Assembly (NCBI GenBank): GCA_019359395.1
Contig: JAHHHK010000009.1
Coordinates: 183,033 to 247,032 of the forward strand
Source of the DNA: Komarekiella atlantica HA4396-MV6
GTDB taxonomy: Bacteria > Cyanobacteriota > Cyanobacteriia > Cyanobacteriales > Nostocaceae
Length of the DNA: 64,000 nt
Direction of reading: 5' to 3'
A model generated the notes under the pieces. It worked only from the letters and a program-made list of their open reading frames with translations. It was not told the origin of the DNA and ran no database searches. Shown here piece by piece: positions 54,341 through 63,563 of this stretch (position 1 is the stretch's first letter; each line of letters begins with the position of its first letter). Made by a program: the position numbers and the translations under genes.

Positions 54341-56140
54341 TCAACCTTTCACACAAAGCACTTGCTTGAGTGTTGCTACAACCTCAACTAAATCTGCTTG
54401 ATTTGCCATCACTTGGTCTATCGGCTTATAAGCGCCGGGAATTTCATCTAAAACTCCAGTATCTTTGCGGCATTCTACACCACTAGTTTGCTCAATCAAA
54501 TCATCAAGTGTATAGACATTTTTTGCTTTATTTCTAGACATTAAACGCCCTGCCCCATGACTACAAGAACAAAAGCTATGAGCATTACCCTTACCCTTAA
54601 CTATGAAAGACTTTGCCCCCATTGAACCAGGGATAATACCATAGTCTTCAGTCTGGGCGCGGACTGCACCCTTGCGAGTAACATAAACATCCTCATCAAA
54701 ATGCACTTCTTTTTCGGCGTAATTGTGATGACAATTTACCTGCAATAAGGGCTTAGTTGCCTTCCCACCCACCAGATGCTTCTCGACTATGCGCTTAAAA
54801 CGCGCCATCATCACATCGCGGTTGACACGCGCATAGTCTTGCGCCCACTGCAAATCGTGCCAGTATGCCTGAAATTCTGGCGTACCAGCCACAAAGTAAG
54901 ATAAATCAGGGTCAGGCAATTGATTACCTACCATCTTGGCTAATTCCTTTGCTGTGTGAATGTGGCACTGAGCTAGATTATTGCCGATGTTGCGTGAACC
55001 AGAATGCAGCATCAGCCAAACTTGGTTCTCTGTATCGAGGCATACCTCAATGAAATGATTACCTCCGCCAAGAGAACCCATCTGTTTCATCGCTTTGCCT
55101 TGCAAGTCTTGCACCCCGCGATGCAAGTCTTGAAAATCACTCCAACGTTGCCAGTTGGTGACTGATTTCTCAACGTCTTTGTTTTCGTTGAATCCAGTGG
55201 GAATTGCTGCTTCAATATCCAAGCGGATTTTCTTCAGTTTGCCTTCCAGTTGTTCAGCAGTAAATGGCGTTTTGATGGCAGACATGCCACAGTTGTGTAC
55301 AAATACTCCAGCTTTTAGCGCGAAATTATTGTACTCCGGTACTGTGAGACAGTAAACATCCTCAGTGTAATCTAGAGGAATCACTGCTACAACTTTGTGA
55401 TTATATTGATGTTCTTTTCTGCGGTGATTGTGAAGTTTAAGATTCTGCGGGCGATTATCAAATTCTTGAAAATTGCGATGATGAATGACTGTTCTTTGCC
55501 CTTCAAATTTAGGAATTTTGCCGAGTAAGCTTGATCTCGCTATAATCCAATGTGCTTTTTGCCATTTGTTAGAGTATGGCTGAGCAATCAGGGTATAGCC
55601 ATTTTTGTCAGTCTGAGTGTAAAAGGGCATTAAAGAAGTCCCTGTTTGAAGTAACTCAGCTTCTTTATAGGTTCCGTCCCGAAGCATAAATTGATGATCG
55701 GGGGTACAAATAATTTCCTCGTCGTTATCTAAAATAACTTTTACGAGTGGAGTGTCTCGTCTAGTTAGCTTAGCAGTTGCTTGAGCAGCGACGATTTTTC
55801 CTGTAGGGGTGCAAGAATAGATGATAAATTCTTTACCCTGTGCTGCTAAGTCTTGAATACGATAAGATTTTCCATCTACTAAAGGAACTAAAGTATCTCC
55901 CACAAAGCAGCCAATATCTACGCCCACAGCCGCAGGTATAATTGCCTCTTTTGTAGCAATTACCGAACCTACTAAAGCACCTTTACCTAGATGGACATCT
56001 GGCATTAAGGCCACGTGCTTAAACACAAATGGTAGCGATGCCACATTCTTTGCCATTTTAGTTTCTTCAGAACCCAAGGGATGATTCGCCCATGAGAAAA
56101 CCGGTGCTAGTGTAGTAATTTCTAACTTTTCGTATGGCAT
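54341..56140 (-). CDS. rtcB: RtcB-type RNA ligase/repair protein interrupted by an intein
   Basis: The precursor has 599 residues. Without the intein (residues 78-283) the host protein has 393, a usual RtcB length. RtcB motifs are visible: PDVHLGKGALVGSV, GVDIGCGMSAIKT (split by the intein after GVDIG), GGGNHFIEV, MLHSGSRNIGN, QVNCHHNYAEKE, and SCSHGAGRLMSR near the C-terminus, the site of the guanylylated His. RtcB joins 2',3'-cyclic phosphate or 3'-phosphate RNA ends to 5'-OH ends using GTP and Mn. The intein lies in the metal-binding core, so ligase activity depends on splicing. A strong hairpin terminator follows the stop. Confidence 0.94.
   Translation of the reverse strand: MPYEKLEITTLAPVFSWANHPLGSEETKMAKNVASLPFVFKHVALMPDVHLGKGALVGSVIATKEAIIPAAVGVDIGCFVGDTLVPLVDGKSYRIQDLAAQGKEFIIYSCTPTGKIVAAQATAKLTRRDTPLVKVILDNDEEIICTPDHQFMLRDGTYKEAELLQTGTSLMPFYTQTDKNGYTLIAQPYSNKWQKAHWIIARSSLLGKIPKFEGQRTVIHHRNFQEFDNRPQNLKLHNHRRKEHQYNHKVVAVIPLDYTEDVYCLTVPEYNNFALKAGVFVHNCGMSAIKTPFTAEQLEGKLKKIRLDIEAAIPTGFNENKDVEKSVTNWQRWSDFQDLHRGVQDLQGKAMKQMGSLGGGNHFIEVCLDTENQVWLMLHSGSRNIGNNLAQCHIHTAKELAKMVGNQLPDPDLSYFVAGTPEFQAYWHDLQWAQDYARVNRDVMMARFKRIVEKHLVGGKATKPLLQVNCHHNYAEKEVHFDEDVYVTRKGAVRAQTEDYGIIPGSMGAKSFIVKGKGNAHSFCSCSHGAGRLMSRNKAKNVYTLDDLIEQTSGVECRKDTGVLDEIPGAYKPIDQVMANQADLVEVVATLKQVLCVKG
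55292..55909 (-). mobile_element. Intein in RtcB, 206 residues with HNH endonuclease
   Basis: The intein begins with CFVGDTLV (block A, nucleophile Cys), has TPDHQF (block B, TxxH), EDVYCLTV (block F) and ends GVFVHN followed by extein Cys (block G plus Cys+1). Between the splicing blocks lies an HNH-type endonuclease signature: HHRNFQEFDNRPQNLKLHNH followed by RRKEH. The insertion point, between GVDIG and CGM, is the conserved metal-binding centre of RtcB. All splicing residues are present, so splicing should occur. Confidence 0.93.
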
Positions 56141-56211
56141 AATTTTTTTTATTTTGGATTTTTCAGTTTAGTTTTGGAGGTTGAGGCGAAATTTCGCACT
56201 TATCCACTAAA

Positions 56212-56427
56212 TTATTTGTAACAAGTTAAACATACCGTTGGCGAATTCTTCAAAGCAGTATAGTAGCTGGTTAGTTCAGCAATGAAATGATTGAGCGCTT
56301 TTCGAACAGCTTTGTAATTAGAGGCTTGCTTACTTAGCTTCAGTGCCAACAAAACTTGTTCACTACGTAATAATGAGAACTTAGAAGCAACGGCTGACGC
56401 TGGATAAAAACACTTAGGAGAATTCAA
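56212..56427 (-). CDS. Small hypothetical protein, 71 aa, uncertain
   Basis: A minus-strand frame from a TTG at 56427 has AAGG about 4 bp upstream and lies 71 bp before the rtcB start. The middle (residues 18-60) looks helical and basic, with RSEQVLLALKLSKQASNYKA. The frame has no ATG and no recognised family. It may be a small leader gene of rtcB or a chance ORF. The rest of the 389-bp gap, apart from this frame, should contain the promoters of rtcB and the divergent SDR. Confidence 0.35.
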   Translation of the reverse strand: MNSPKCFYPASAVASKFSLLRSEQVLLALKLSKQASNYKAVRKALNHFIAELTSYYTALKNSPTVCLTCYK

Positions 56428-56529
56428 GCGCCTTTATTTGATTGATTTTGAAGAAAAACTGTTGTATTTGATCAAGCAAGAAAGTCGAACCAAGCGCTCA
56501 CATACAGATTGAATAACAGAAGAGGAAAT

Positions 56530-57282
56530 ATGACAATTCTTTCAGGACGCGCCTGGATTACTGGTGCTAGTAGTGGGATTGGTGCAGCCACAGCCAAGAT
56601 ACTAGCAAAGAACGGGGCAAAAGTGGTTTTATCGGCACGCCGCACGGAGCAACTCGAACTGCTCTCTCAGGAGATTGAGCGTGCAGGCGGTCAGTGTGTG
56701 ATCAAAGCGTTGGATGTGACTGACCGTGAGGCAGTGGCACAACTTGGGGATGAACTTGAAACGATGGGTGGCGTAGACATCCTGATTAACAATGCCGGTT
56801 TAATGCCTCTCTCACCCATGCTTGAAGGACGCGTTGATGAGTGGGAGCGAATGATTGACGTGAATATTAAGGGACTCCTCTACGTCATTCATGCCGTCCT
56901 TCCCGGCATGGCTAAACGCAAACACGGTCATATTGTAAATATTGGCTCCGTGGCTGGACGTTTTGCCTTTAAGGGAGCGGCTGTCTACTGCGGAACCAAA
57001 TTCGCGGTACGCGCCATTTCAGATAGTCTGCGCCGGGAAGCAATCGAATACGGTGTGCGGGTGACTGACATTGAACCAGGAGCAGTGGCGACTGAACTCG
57101 CCGATTCGATCAAGCATGAGGCAACTAAAGAAGCTATTACTGGACAAGGCGGTTTTTATGCCCCGGATGCAAATATTCTTCAAGCTGAGGATATTGCCAG
57201 CGCAATTCTTTATGTGCTGAGTCAACCCGATCGCGTTAATGTTGGTGAGTTGTTGATTCGTCCGCGTATTCAAGAACTTTAA
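56530..57282 (+). CDS. Short-chain dehydrogenase/reductase (SDR)
   Basis: The product is 250 residues from the ATG at 56530, preceded by AGAGGAA; a TTG 21 bp upstream is unlikely. It has TGASSGIGAATA, NNAG, the catalytic Ser in NIGSVAGR and YCGTKFA (YxxxK), all complete. It resembles YdfG/serine-3-dehydrogenase-like NADP oxidoreductases. The composition is more GC-rich than the neighbouring NRPS/PKS genes, which may reflect different origin. Substrate unknown. Confidence 0.9.
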   Translation: MTILSGRAWITGASSGIGAATAKILAKNGAKVVLSARRTEQLELLSQEIERAGGQCVIKALDVTDREAVAQLGDELETMGGVDILINNAGLMPLSPMLEGRVDEWERMIDVNIKGLLYVIHAVLPGMAKRKHGHIVNIGSVAGRFAFKGAAVYCGTKFAVRAISDSLRREAIEYGVRVTDIEPGAVATELADSIKHEATKEAITGQGGFYAPDANILQAEDIASAILYVLSQPDRVNVGELLIRPRIQEL

Positions 57283-57308
57283 GTCGTACAAATGACGGAC
57301 TACAGAGA

Positions 57309-57326
57309 AGGTGGCGATCGCCACCT
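57309..57326. terminator. 18-bp perfect palindrome between convergent genes
   Basis: AGGTGGCGATCGCCACCT is a perfect palindrome containing the HIP1 core GGCGATCGCC. It sits between the stops of the convergent SDR and S4 genes. It could act as a bidirectional terminator, though the absence of a T-run makes this weak; a HIP1-based repeat is the alternative. Confidence 0.45.
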
Positions 57327-57336
57327 ATAAAATCTT

Positions 57337-57588
57337 TCACCCAGTTTGTTCTGGAAACACTGTTACTACCTCTTGGTCTTGGCTGTTGTCTAAATTAACC
57401 TCAAAAGTCTGTCCTGCCACTGTCACTTGATCACCCCGTACTAGTCGCTTTCCTCGTCGGGTTTCCACCACACCGTTTAGTAGTACATCGCCACCTTGAA
57501 TCAACAGCTTGGCTTGCCCTCCAGTTGGCACTATACCCATTAACTTTAAAAACTGACTTAACTTAATTGTGTTGTCTCTGGGTTTCAT
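57337..57588 (-). CDS. S4-domain RNA-binding protein (YbcJ-like)
   Basis: The 83-residue protein is one S4 domain: IKLSQFLKLMGIVPTGGQAK, LIQGGDVLLNGVVETRRGKRL, and GDQVTVAGQTFEV. This is the YbcJ/RlbA type of small S4 protein, which binds structured RNA; the exact partner is unknown. It is monocistronic. Confidence 0.92.
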   Translation of the reverse strand: MKPRDNTIKLSQFLKLMGIVPTGGQAKLLIQGGDVLLNGVVETRRGKRLVRGDQVTVAGQTFEVNLDNSQDQEVVTVFPEQTG

Positions 57589-57790
57589 AGTAAATAAAAG
57601 TACAGTTTCTTAATTGTATAGTGGCGTTATCAAGCTAAAGCAGATATTGCAAGCTCCAATTACTTCTATGTTGCCCTTAGCGAAAAGTGCGATCGCCCCT
57701 TTTGGTCAGCCAGACAAGCAAAGTAATTTTTATATTTCTTTTAAAGAATGTATGATTACAATGCTAAAAAAAACTTAATTTTTGCTCAAT
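57589..57790. other. Intergenic, AT-rich
   Basis: The 202-bp region upstream of the S4 gene and downstream of the PEP-CTERM-like gene has one HIP1-like GCGATCGCC and a T/A-rich tract. No gene or terminator was identified with confidence. Confidence 0.4.
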
Positions 57791-58324
57791 TTATAAAGTT
57801 GTTTTTATACCATTTAATACCAAATTACTTGGTTCGGGTACTGTTTTGGCAACAATATCTCCAGAATTAGTATCTAGTATTAAGTCAGAATCAGATTGAG
57901 GAACCTGAAAGAGTGATAAGTTGTTATTAATTGTTCCTGATAAATAAATTTCACCAGTAACTTCACCCCCTAAATCTATTGAGCCAAATATTTCTTGGGT
58001 AACTGTATTAAAGTTAAATTTGAAATAATTAATGTTCGAGATGCCTTTTGTAACGTTATTATAAGAGGCGATAAGATTATTTAAAGGGTCAAAAAAAGAA
58101 ATATTCAGAGATTGTAAAACATAGGTTTTTCCAGGCCCATTCTCAGAGAAAGTAGCTGGGGCTGTACTTTCGTTATAACTAAATGAGCCTTTAGCTAAAT
58201 AATTTCCACTACCATTCCAAGCAAAGTCAAATGTAGCAGCTTGAGAAGCAGATATTCCCATCAAGGTGATAGTAATAACTATCCATAGTGTCAAGATTAA
58301 TTTTGACAAAAGTTTTTTCATCAT
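57791..58324 (-). CDS. Secreted PEP-CTERM-like protein, C-terminus truncated
   Basis: I start at the first of two adjacent ATGs at 58324, which gives a clean signal peptide: MMKKLLSKLILTLWIVITITLMG, then ASQAA as the cleavage site. The mature part (about 150 residues) is beta-rich (FDFAWNGSGNYLAKGSFSYN), as in many exported cyanobacterial PEP-CTERM proteins. The end is VPEPSNLVLNGIKTTL: a PEP motif, but the membrane helix and Arg cluster that should follow are missing. It may therefore be released rather than sorted by an exosortase, or it has lost its end. A longer frame starts at 58405 but lacks support. Confidence 0.75.
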   Translation of the reverse strand: MMKKLLSKLILTLWIVITITLMGISASQAATFDFAWNGSGNYLAKGSFSYNESTAPATFSENGPGKTYVLQSLNISFFDPLNNLIASYNNVTKGISNINYFKFNFNTVTQEIFGSIDLGGEVTGEIYLSGTINNNLSLFQVPQSDSDLILDTNSGDIVAKTVPEPSNLVLNGIKTTL

Positions 58325-58410
58325 ATTACCGCTTTTTCCCAAATGCATTAAAATTTGTAAAGAAAATAACTTTGATTTAAACAACCCTTTAGAGTAGCCA
58401 CACAATACCT

Positions 58411-59328
58411 ATGGCAGTGCGTCAAGATACAATCTGGGAACGTTTTTTATCGCCTGTAGTGCGTCTTTTGATTGATGAGGAAGGATTGCGGCGTTACGCT
58501 GATAGTATTGACTGGGAGAAAGAAAGCGATCGCTTCCGCCGAGAGGATGTGCTCATGCCTCCGTACTACATTAGCCAAAACTTTCACGGTATTACAGGCG
58601 GGTATCTCAAATCTAGCGCAGCAGTTACTTACGACCCAATTACTCAATACGTTTTACCACCTAATGAAACTATAGTACGTCAAGCTTTAATTGATGCTAT
58701 CAAAGTACAACCACGACGCATACTCGATTTAGGCTGTGGTACAGGTTCCACTACCTTAATGTTAAAGCAAGCTTTCCCCGAAGCAGAAGTTATTGGTTTG
58801 GACTTATCACCCTATATGCTGGTAAGGGCAGAAGACAAAGCTAGAACTGCTGGTTTAGATATAGTCTGGCGACACGGGAATGCGGAGAAAACCGGATTCA
58901 GCGATGCATCGTTTGACTTGGTGACAGCTTCTCTGCTATTTCACGAAACACCAAATGCAGTATCTCAAACAATTCTACGGGAAAGCTTTAGGTTACTGGT
59001 AGTTGGTGGGCAAGTATTGATTTTAGATGGTAATCAGAAGACCCTACGTCAGTTAGATTGGCTCAATGATGTTTTTGAGGAGCCGTATATTCGTGAGTAT
59101 GCTGCTGGCAATATAGATGCGAGTATGGGTGCAGCCGGGTTTGAAGCGGTAAGGACTCAGGATGTATGGTGGACAAATCAGGTAACGAGTGGAGTAAAAC
59201 CCATTCCCGCAAAAGATACAACTATTCAAAAAAATGTTACACGGTACTCTGTGACATCAAGAGACAACACAATAGATAATAATGATTTGGAGGGACTTGA
59301 GTCTCCGGCGTTTGGCGTAATGGCATGA
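58411..59328 (+). CDS. Class I SAM-dependent methyltransferase
   Basis: The 305-residue protein has an N-terminal extension (1-100: RQDTIWERFLSPVVRLLIDEE, FRREDVLMPPYY) and then a SAM fold: RILDLGCGTGSTTLML, VIGLDLSPYML, RHGNAEKTGF and FDLVTASLLFHE. This combination is a conserved cyanobacterial family of unknown substrate. Its stop overlaps the start of the next gene (ATGA), so they are co-translated. Confidence 0.88.
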   Translation: MAVRQDTIWERFLSPVVRLLIDEEGLRRYADSIDWEKESDRFRREDVLMPPYYISQNFHGITGGYLKSSAAVTYDPITQYVLPPNETIVRQALIDAIKVQPRRILDLGCGTGSTTLMLKQAFPEAEVIGLDLSPYMLVRAEDKARTAGLDIVWRHGNAEKTGFSDASFDLVTASLLFHETPNAVSQTILRESFRLLVVGGQVLILDGNQKTLRQLDWLNDVFEEPYIREYAAGNIDASMGAAGFEAVRTQDVWWTNQVTSGVKPIPAKDTTIQKNVTRYSVTSRDNTIDNNDLEGLESPAFGVMA

Positions 59329-60050
59329 GTTTAAAGGCAGTTCTCTTTGATTTTAATGGTGTCATCATTAACGATGAGCCAATCCACTTGCAACTGATAG
59401 ATGAGATTCTCGTTCAAGAAAATCTCCAACCCCAAAGGGTCGATGAGCGTCAAGCTTCTTTAGGACGAAGCGATCGCGCTTGTTTTCAGCAACTATTTGC
59501 TAATCGCGGTCGAGTAGTTAGTGAAAACTATTTAACTCAGTTGCTATACCGCAAGGCCCAAGCCTATGTGTTGGAACTAGAGAAAATCGAAAAACTGCCT
59601 TTATATCCAGGTTTAGAAGATTTGATTTTTCAAGTGCGATCGCGCAATCTCAAACTAGGGTTAGTCAGTGGCGCTATTCGCAAAGAAATAGAACTAGTAC
59701 TCAGTCGTGCCAATCTAACTGAGTACTTTAAAATTATCGTAGCTGGTGATGATATTACCACCAGTAAACCAGAACCCGATGGTTATTTACTAGCAGTGAA
59801 ACGCCTCAACCAAGAATTCCCTGCTTTAAATCTTCAACCCCAAGAGTGTCTAGCAATTGAAGATACCCCAGCTGGTGTCCAAGCCGCAAAACGAGCGCAA
59901 ATGCAGGCAGTTGGTGTAGCGAATACTTACCCGTTCCACATGCTCCAGCGTTACTGTAACTGGACAGTTGATTATCTGAGTGATTTGGAACTCGAACGGG
60001 TGCAAGAAGTCTTTTCCCAAAAATTTCAGCCTACAGTCAGTGAATGTTAA
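59325..60050 (+). CDS. HAD-superfamily hydrolase (beta-phosphoglucomutase-like)
   Basis: The 241-residue protein begins with LFDFNGVIINDEP, a HAD motif I in which the second Asp is Asn (DxD to DxN). It also has motif II GLVSGA, the Lys in TTSKPEPDGY, and motif IV ECLAIEDTPAGVQAAKRA. The subfamily is pgmB/GPH-like, acting on sugar phosphates or phosphoglycolate; substitution of the acid/base Asp is also seen in phosphonatase-like and other HADs, so a phosphatase rather than mutase role is possible. Coupled by ATGA to the methyltransferase gene. Confidence 0.88.
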   Translation: MSLKAVLFDFNGVIINDEPIHLQLIDEILVQENLQPQRVDERQASLGRSDRACFQQLFANRGRVVSENYLTQLLYRKAQAYVLELEKIEKLPLYPGLEDLIFQVRSRNLKLGLVSGAIRKEIELVLSRANLTEYFKIIVAGDDITTSKPEPDGYLLAVKRLNQEFPALNLQPQECLAIEDTPAGVQAAKRAQMQAVGVANTYPFHMLQRYCNWTVDYLSDLELERVQEVFSQKFQPTVSEC

Positions 60051-60290
60051 GATGTCACAACTAAGTCTATGTACTTATAAAATGCCTTAGTTGCTAGATA
60101 TACTTTGTAAATAAGTTGCGGTTTTTGACTAGATAATCCTTGAATTTCTTTACAATAATTTTATAATAGTTGCGTATTTCTCCGTAATACGCAAAGTTTT
60201 CGTCAATATTTCTGGGATCAGATCCGAAATACTACGAATTTAGTTTAGTAGTTGGTTATATGACTATAAAATTTAGCCGTACCCAACTCG
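60051..60290. other. Intergenic, 240 bp; repeat-derived 3' end
   Basis: No gene seen. The segment running into the next ORF (about 60290-60325: GCGATGTCTACGACGG and CTACGCCTACGC) resembles a dispersed repeat found in Nostoc genomes, so the first codons of the next gene may be repeat-derived. Confidence 0.4.
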
Positions 60291-60887
60291 ATGAAGCGAT
60301 GTCTACGACGGTCTACGCCTACGCATCTTGTCCAAATCGCCTTGATAGTTCTATTTTCCATTGGCAGTCTTGGCGTTATTGGGGGAAGTTTTTTTCTCAG
60401 AAAAGCTTTTAGCAGTAATAGTGAGTCAGAGTTAATCACTGATACGTCGCGTTATAAAGAAGTTCGTAATCAACTTTGGTCTGGTAATGACCTTAAACAT
60501 TTCCCTAGCGAAATTCCATCTGATGCTAAAGGCGTCCGCCTTGCCTATTCTCCAGGATTTTTACAAGGAGGTAGTTATTTTCAAGTTAGGCTAAAACAGT
60601 CACCAGAAAAGATTCAAAAATTACTTTCACAATACAGAAGTATTGCTAAACATGTATATATGGGTGGTAACACCAACGATCATATCAACTTACCTAATGG
60701 TGTACCGACAACTTTTTTCTATACTAGTGAATCTTCTGCGGAATCTTTTCCGGCTACATATCAAATATTAGTATTAGAAGCAAATGATAGAGGTAGACCT
60801 GGCTTTAAGTGGAATCACGGCGATAGTTATGGTGTAGCGATTAATAGTTCAACCTCAGAAATTGTTTATTGGACTGAACAATGGTAG
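60291..60887 (+). CDS. Hypothetical membrane-anchored protein
   Basis: The 198-residue protein has an N-terminal transmembrane segment (IALIVLFSIGSLGVIGGSFFL) after a short basic stretch, then a soluble domain (60-198) with FPSEIPSDAKGVRLAYSPGFLQGG and a C-terminus rich in W/Y. The first eight residues overlap a repeat-like sequence, so the true start might be different. I do not recognise a family. It would sit at the outer face of the plasma membrane. Confidence 0.7.
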   Translation: MKRCLRRSTPTHLVQIALIVLFSIGSLGVIGGSFFLRKAFSSNSESELITDTSRYKEVRNQLWSGNDLKHFPSEIPSDAKGVRLAYSPGFLQGGSYFQVRLKQSPEKIQKLLSQYRSIAKHVYMGGNTNDHINLPNGVPTTFFYTSESSAESFPATYQILVLEANDRGRPGFKWNHGDSYGVAINSSTSEIVYWTEQW

Positions 60888-60957
60888 ATATATTGAAGGC
60901 TCGATTGGCTCAGATTCTTGACTTCTTAGAGAATTCGGGAATCTATGTAAAATCGCT

Positions 60958-61446
60958 ATGAGAAAAATCATTATTGGGGTGATGGGCCCTGGAGAAAAAG
61001 CTACAGCAAATGAGTTGCAAAATGCCTACGCACTAGGTAAACTCATAGCTCAACAAGGATGGATTCTACTTACTGGCGGTAGGAATGTAGGGGTAATGGA
61101 TGCAGCAAGTAATGGTGCAAAATCCAGTAACGGTTTAACTATTGGCATTCTCCCCAGCGATGATCGAAATGGTATTTCTGAAGAATTAGATATTGCCATT
61201 TTCACAGACATGGGAAATGCTCGAAATAATATCAATGTTCTTTCCAGTGATGTGGTGATTGCTTGTGGTATGGGTGCGGGAACTGCTTCAGAAATTGCTT
61301 TAGCTTTGAAAGGAAATAAGAAAGTAATTTTGTTGACTGACGATGAAGAAAGCAAAGTTTTCTTTAAAAAACTATTGCCCGAAAATGTTTATATTGTTGA
61401 GAGTGTAGTGGATGCGATCGCTACTGTCAAAGCAATTTTAGAATAG
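60958..61446 (+). CDS. TIGR00725/LOG-like (SLOG superfamily) nucleotide-binding protein
   Basis: The 162-residue protein has a Rossmann-like layout: IIIGVMGPGEKATA at the start, LLTGGRNVGVMDAAS, GILPSDD, and CGMGAGTASEIALALKG. It matches the TIGR00725 family (lysine decarboxylase-like / SLOG). It lacks the PGGxGTxxE motif of cytokinin-activating LOG enzymes, reading GAGTASEI instead. Its biochemical role is not established. Confidence 0.88.
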   Translation: MRKIIIGVMGPGEKATANELQNAYALGKLIAQQGWILLTGGRNVGVMDAASNGAKSSNGLTIGILPSDDRNGISEELDIAIFTDMGNARNNINVLSSDVVIACGMGAGTASEIALALKGNKKVILLTDDEESKVFFKKLLPENVYIVESVVDAIATVKAILE

Positions 61447-62270
61447 TTCAATGTAGAGCAGGCAAAACTGCTTTGATTTGTTTCAGTTTTTTGAGCATGT
61501 TGACTTTTTTGGGTGTGCGATCGCAAATAAATTACAAACTTAAGGTTGTACTACTCATCTACATAAAGCCAAAGTGCCAACCTACAGAATTTTTTGTTAC
61601 TTCATTTTCAACCTTGGTTGATGGTGTTTGTCAAAGTAGAACAAATTTACTATAATTGACTTTTTATTAATCTCTTGGACAAAACAATTGGAATTAAGTC
61701 TTGCTACATTTTTCATATATCAAATTTGTTAGCTAATAGAATTAATTTACATTTTATTAGTTGATATTCAACCTCTCTTAAACTAATTTGATAAAAATTT
61801 TATCCATTTAGACTCTATAAATATTGCCAAATAATAGGATTTGAATGAATATTTGATTTTTGGCATGTGCCTTAAGATTTATTTTATTCTAAGTCTTCAG
61901 ACTTAATTTATTAATTATATTTTTTTTGTTAACTTAAATAAGACTTATTCATTTTAAAATAAAAATTTAAACAGGACATAATTTCCTTATTTATGTCTTT
62001 ATTAAAAAGTTGATCACATTGATTTTTACAGTGGTATTCAATAAAAATTGCATTAGCAGCTAAGTCAAACTTAACTATTAATAAACTGTTATATAACTTG
62101 GCTGATTAATTAAATTTCATTACATATTTAATGACGTCAAAACTCGAATAATCGGTGAGTAAGGAAAAGCTGTGAGGCTGATTTAAACTCACGAAATGTA
62201 AATTCTAGCAAAAAAGATTTTGCAGATTGATGTTGATTTATACACTATTTTCACAATATTACTACTAACT
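61447..62270. other. AT-rich intergenic region upstream of the glycosyltransferase
   Basis: About 820 bp with very high AT content in 61660-62120. The only long frame (61473-61655, 60 codons) lacks a ribosome site and family resemblance. No tRNA, repeat or terminator was recognised. It may hold the promoter of the glycosyltransferase gene. Confidence 0.5.
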
Positions 62271-63458
62271 ATGAAAATCGCTGTGATTGGTGCAAAAGGT
62301 TTACCTCCAAAACAGGGAGGTATTGAGCATCATTGTGCAGAACTATATACTCGCATTGCAGCACAAGGACATGCTGTAGATTTATTTGGCCGGTCTTCTT
62401 ACACGACAGGTTCTTGGCTTAAGCATTACGATTTTCAGGGTGTTCGAGTTATTTCCCTACCTGGTGGAAATTTGAGAGGGATGGACGCTTTTGTTACCTC
62501 AGCCCTGGCAGCAATCAGCGCCATAGGCAAGAAATACGATATTGTTCATTTTCATGCTCTCGGCCCATCTCTATTTACTTGTTTACCCAAAATTGCCACC
62601 TCTGCAAAAGTTGTAGTTACTTGTCACGGGTTAGATTGGCAGCGTGCAAAATGGGGTAGTTTTTCTACTCGTTTAATCCAGACAGGAGAGAAAACAGCAG
62701 TACGTTTTGCTCATAAATTAATCGTAGTTTCTAATGTACTCCAATCCTACTTTTGGCAAACTTATGGTGTGAGAACAGTTTACATTCCTAACGCTCCTGC
62801 CCATTACGGTGAGTCAGACCCAAATTTTACCTACGGGACTCAGCTTAGTCTGCAACGAAAACGTTATATTATGTTTTTAGGTAGATTGGTACCAGAAAAG
62901 CGTCCTGATTTGCTTGTTGAAGCCTTCTGTACCCTGAAACCTCTTGGATGGAAACTTCTTTTGGTTGGAAGTGTCAGCGATACCAAATCCTTTACTGCAA
63001 AACTATTAGAAAAAGTTGCAAAGAATCGAGATATTATCTTGGCAGGCGAACTTCAGGGAACTCGTCTTTGGGAAATAGTACGGGGAGCAGGGTTGTTTGT
63101 TTTACCCTCTGATGTAGAGGGACTACCTCTAGCAATGCTAGAAGCTATGCGAGAAGGTATACCTGTGCTGGCAAGTGACATCCCACCTCACAAACAATTA
63201 ATTAATGATGGACAGGGAATGTTTTTTGAAGCTGGAAATTTAGACTCTTTTATTCGTTCTCTAGACTGGGCGATTTGTCACCCTCAACTGTTAGCAGCAA
63301 TGGCTCAGAATGCACAAAGGAATGTGCAACTGAATTATACTTGGAATTACATTACTGCTGACAACCTAAGACTGTATGAAACTCTTTATAGTACCACATT
63401 TATAGATAAGCTAAGGGAGCATCCAGCTTCGGAGGATATACAAGTTCTAGAAAAATAG
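62271..63458 (+). CDS. Glycosyltransferase family 4
   Basis: The protein is 395 residues from the ATG at 62271; an upstream TTG at 62220 would add an atypical AT-rich segment. It begins KIAVIGAKGLPPKQGGIEHH, the GT4 acceptor-side start, and has VVTCHGLDWQRAKW, FLGRLVPEKRPDLLVEAF (donor-binding GRL..EKR) and the C-terminal PSDVEGLPLAMLEAM (EGLPLAMLEA, nucleotide-sugar contact). Such enzymes add sugars to polysaccharides or lipids. It has no membrane segment. No other polysaccharide gene is seen beside it within the window. Confidence 0.92.
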   Translation: MKIAVIGAKGLPPKQGGIEHHCAELYTRIAAQGHAVDLFGRSSYTTGSWLKHYDFQGVRVISLPGGNLRGMDAFVTSALAAISAIGKKYDIVHFHALGPSLFTCLPKIATSAKVVVTCHGLDWQRAKWGSFSTRLIQTGEKTAVRFAHKLIVVSNVLQSYFWQTYGVRTVYIPNAPAHYGESDPNFTYGTQLSLQRKRYIMFLGRLVPEKRPDLLVEAFCTLKPLGWKLLLVGSVSDTKSFTAKLLEKVAKNRDIILAGELQGTRLWEIVRGAGLFVLPSDVEGLPLAMLEAMREGIPVLASDIPPHKQLINDGQGMFFEAGNLDSFIRSLDWAICHPQLLAAMAQNAQRNVQLNYTWNYITADNLRLYETLYSTTFIDKLREHPASEDIQVLEK

Positions 63459-63563
63459 AAAAGATAAGTTACTATCGTTCCAGAGTTGCCTGAATTATAA
63501 GTAGAAGCAATCGATGGCATACCCGCCCGCCGTAGGCGATCGCACGAGAGCATTAACCCAACT

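Noticed and set aside
61473..61655. 60-codon frame in the AT-rich gap
   Set aside because: No ribosome site, low-complexity surroundings, no recognisable family.
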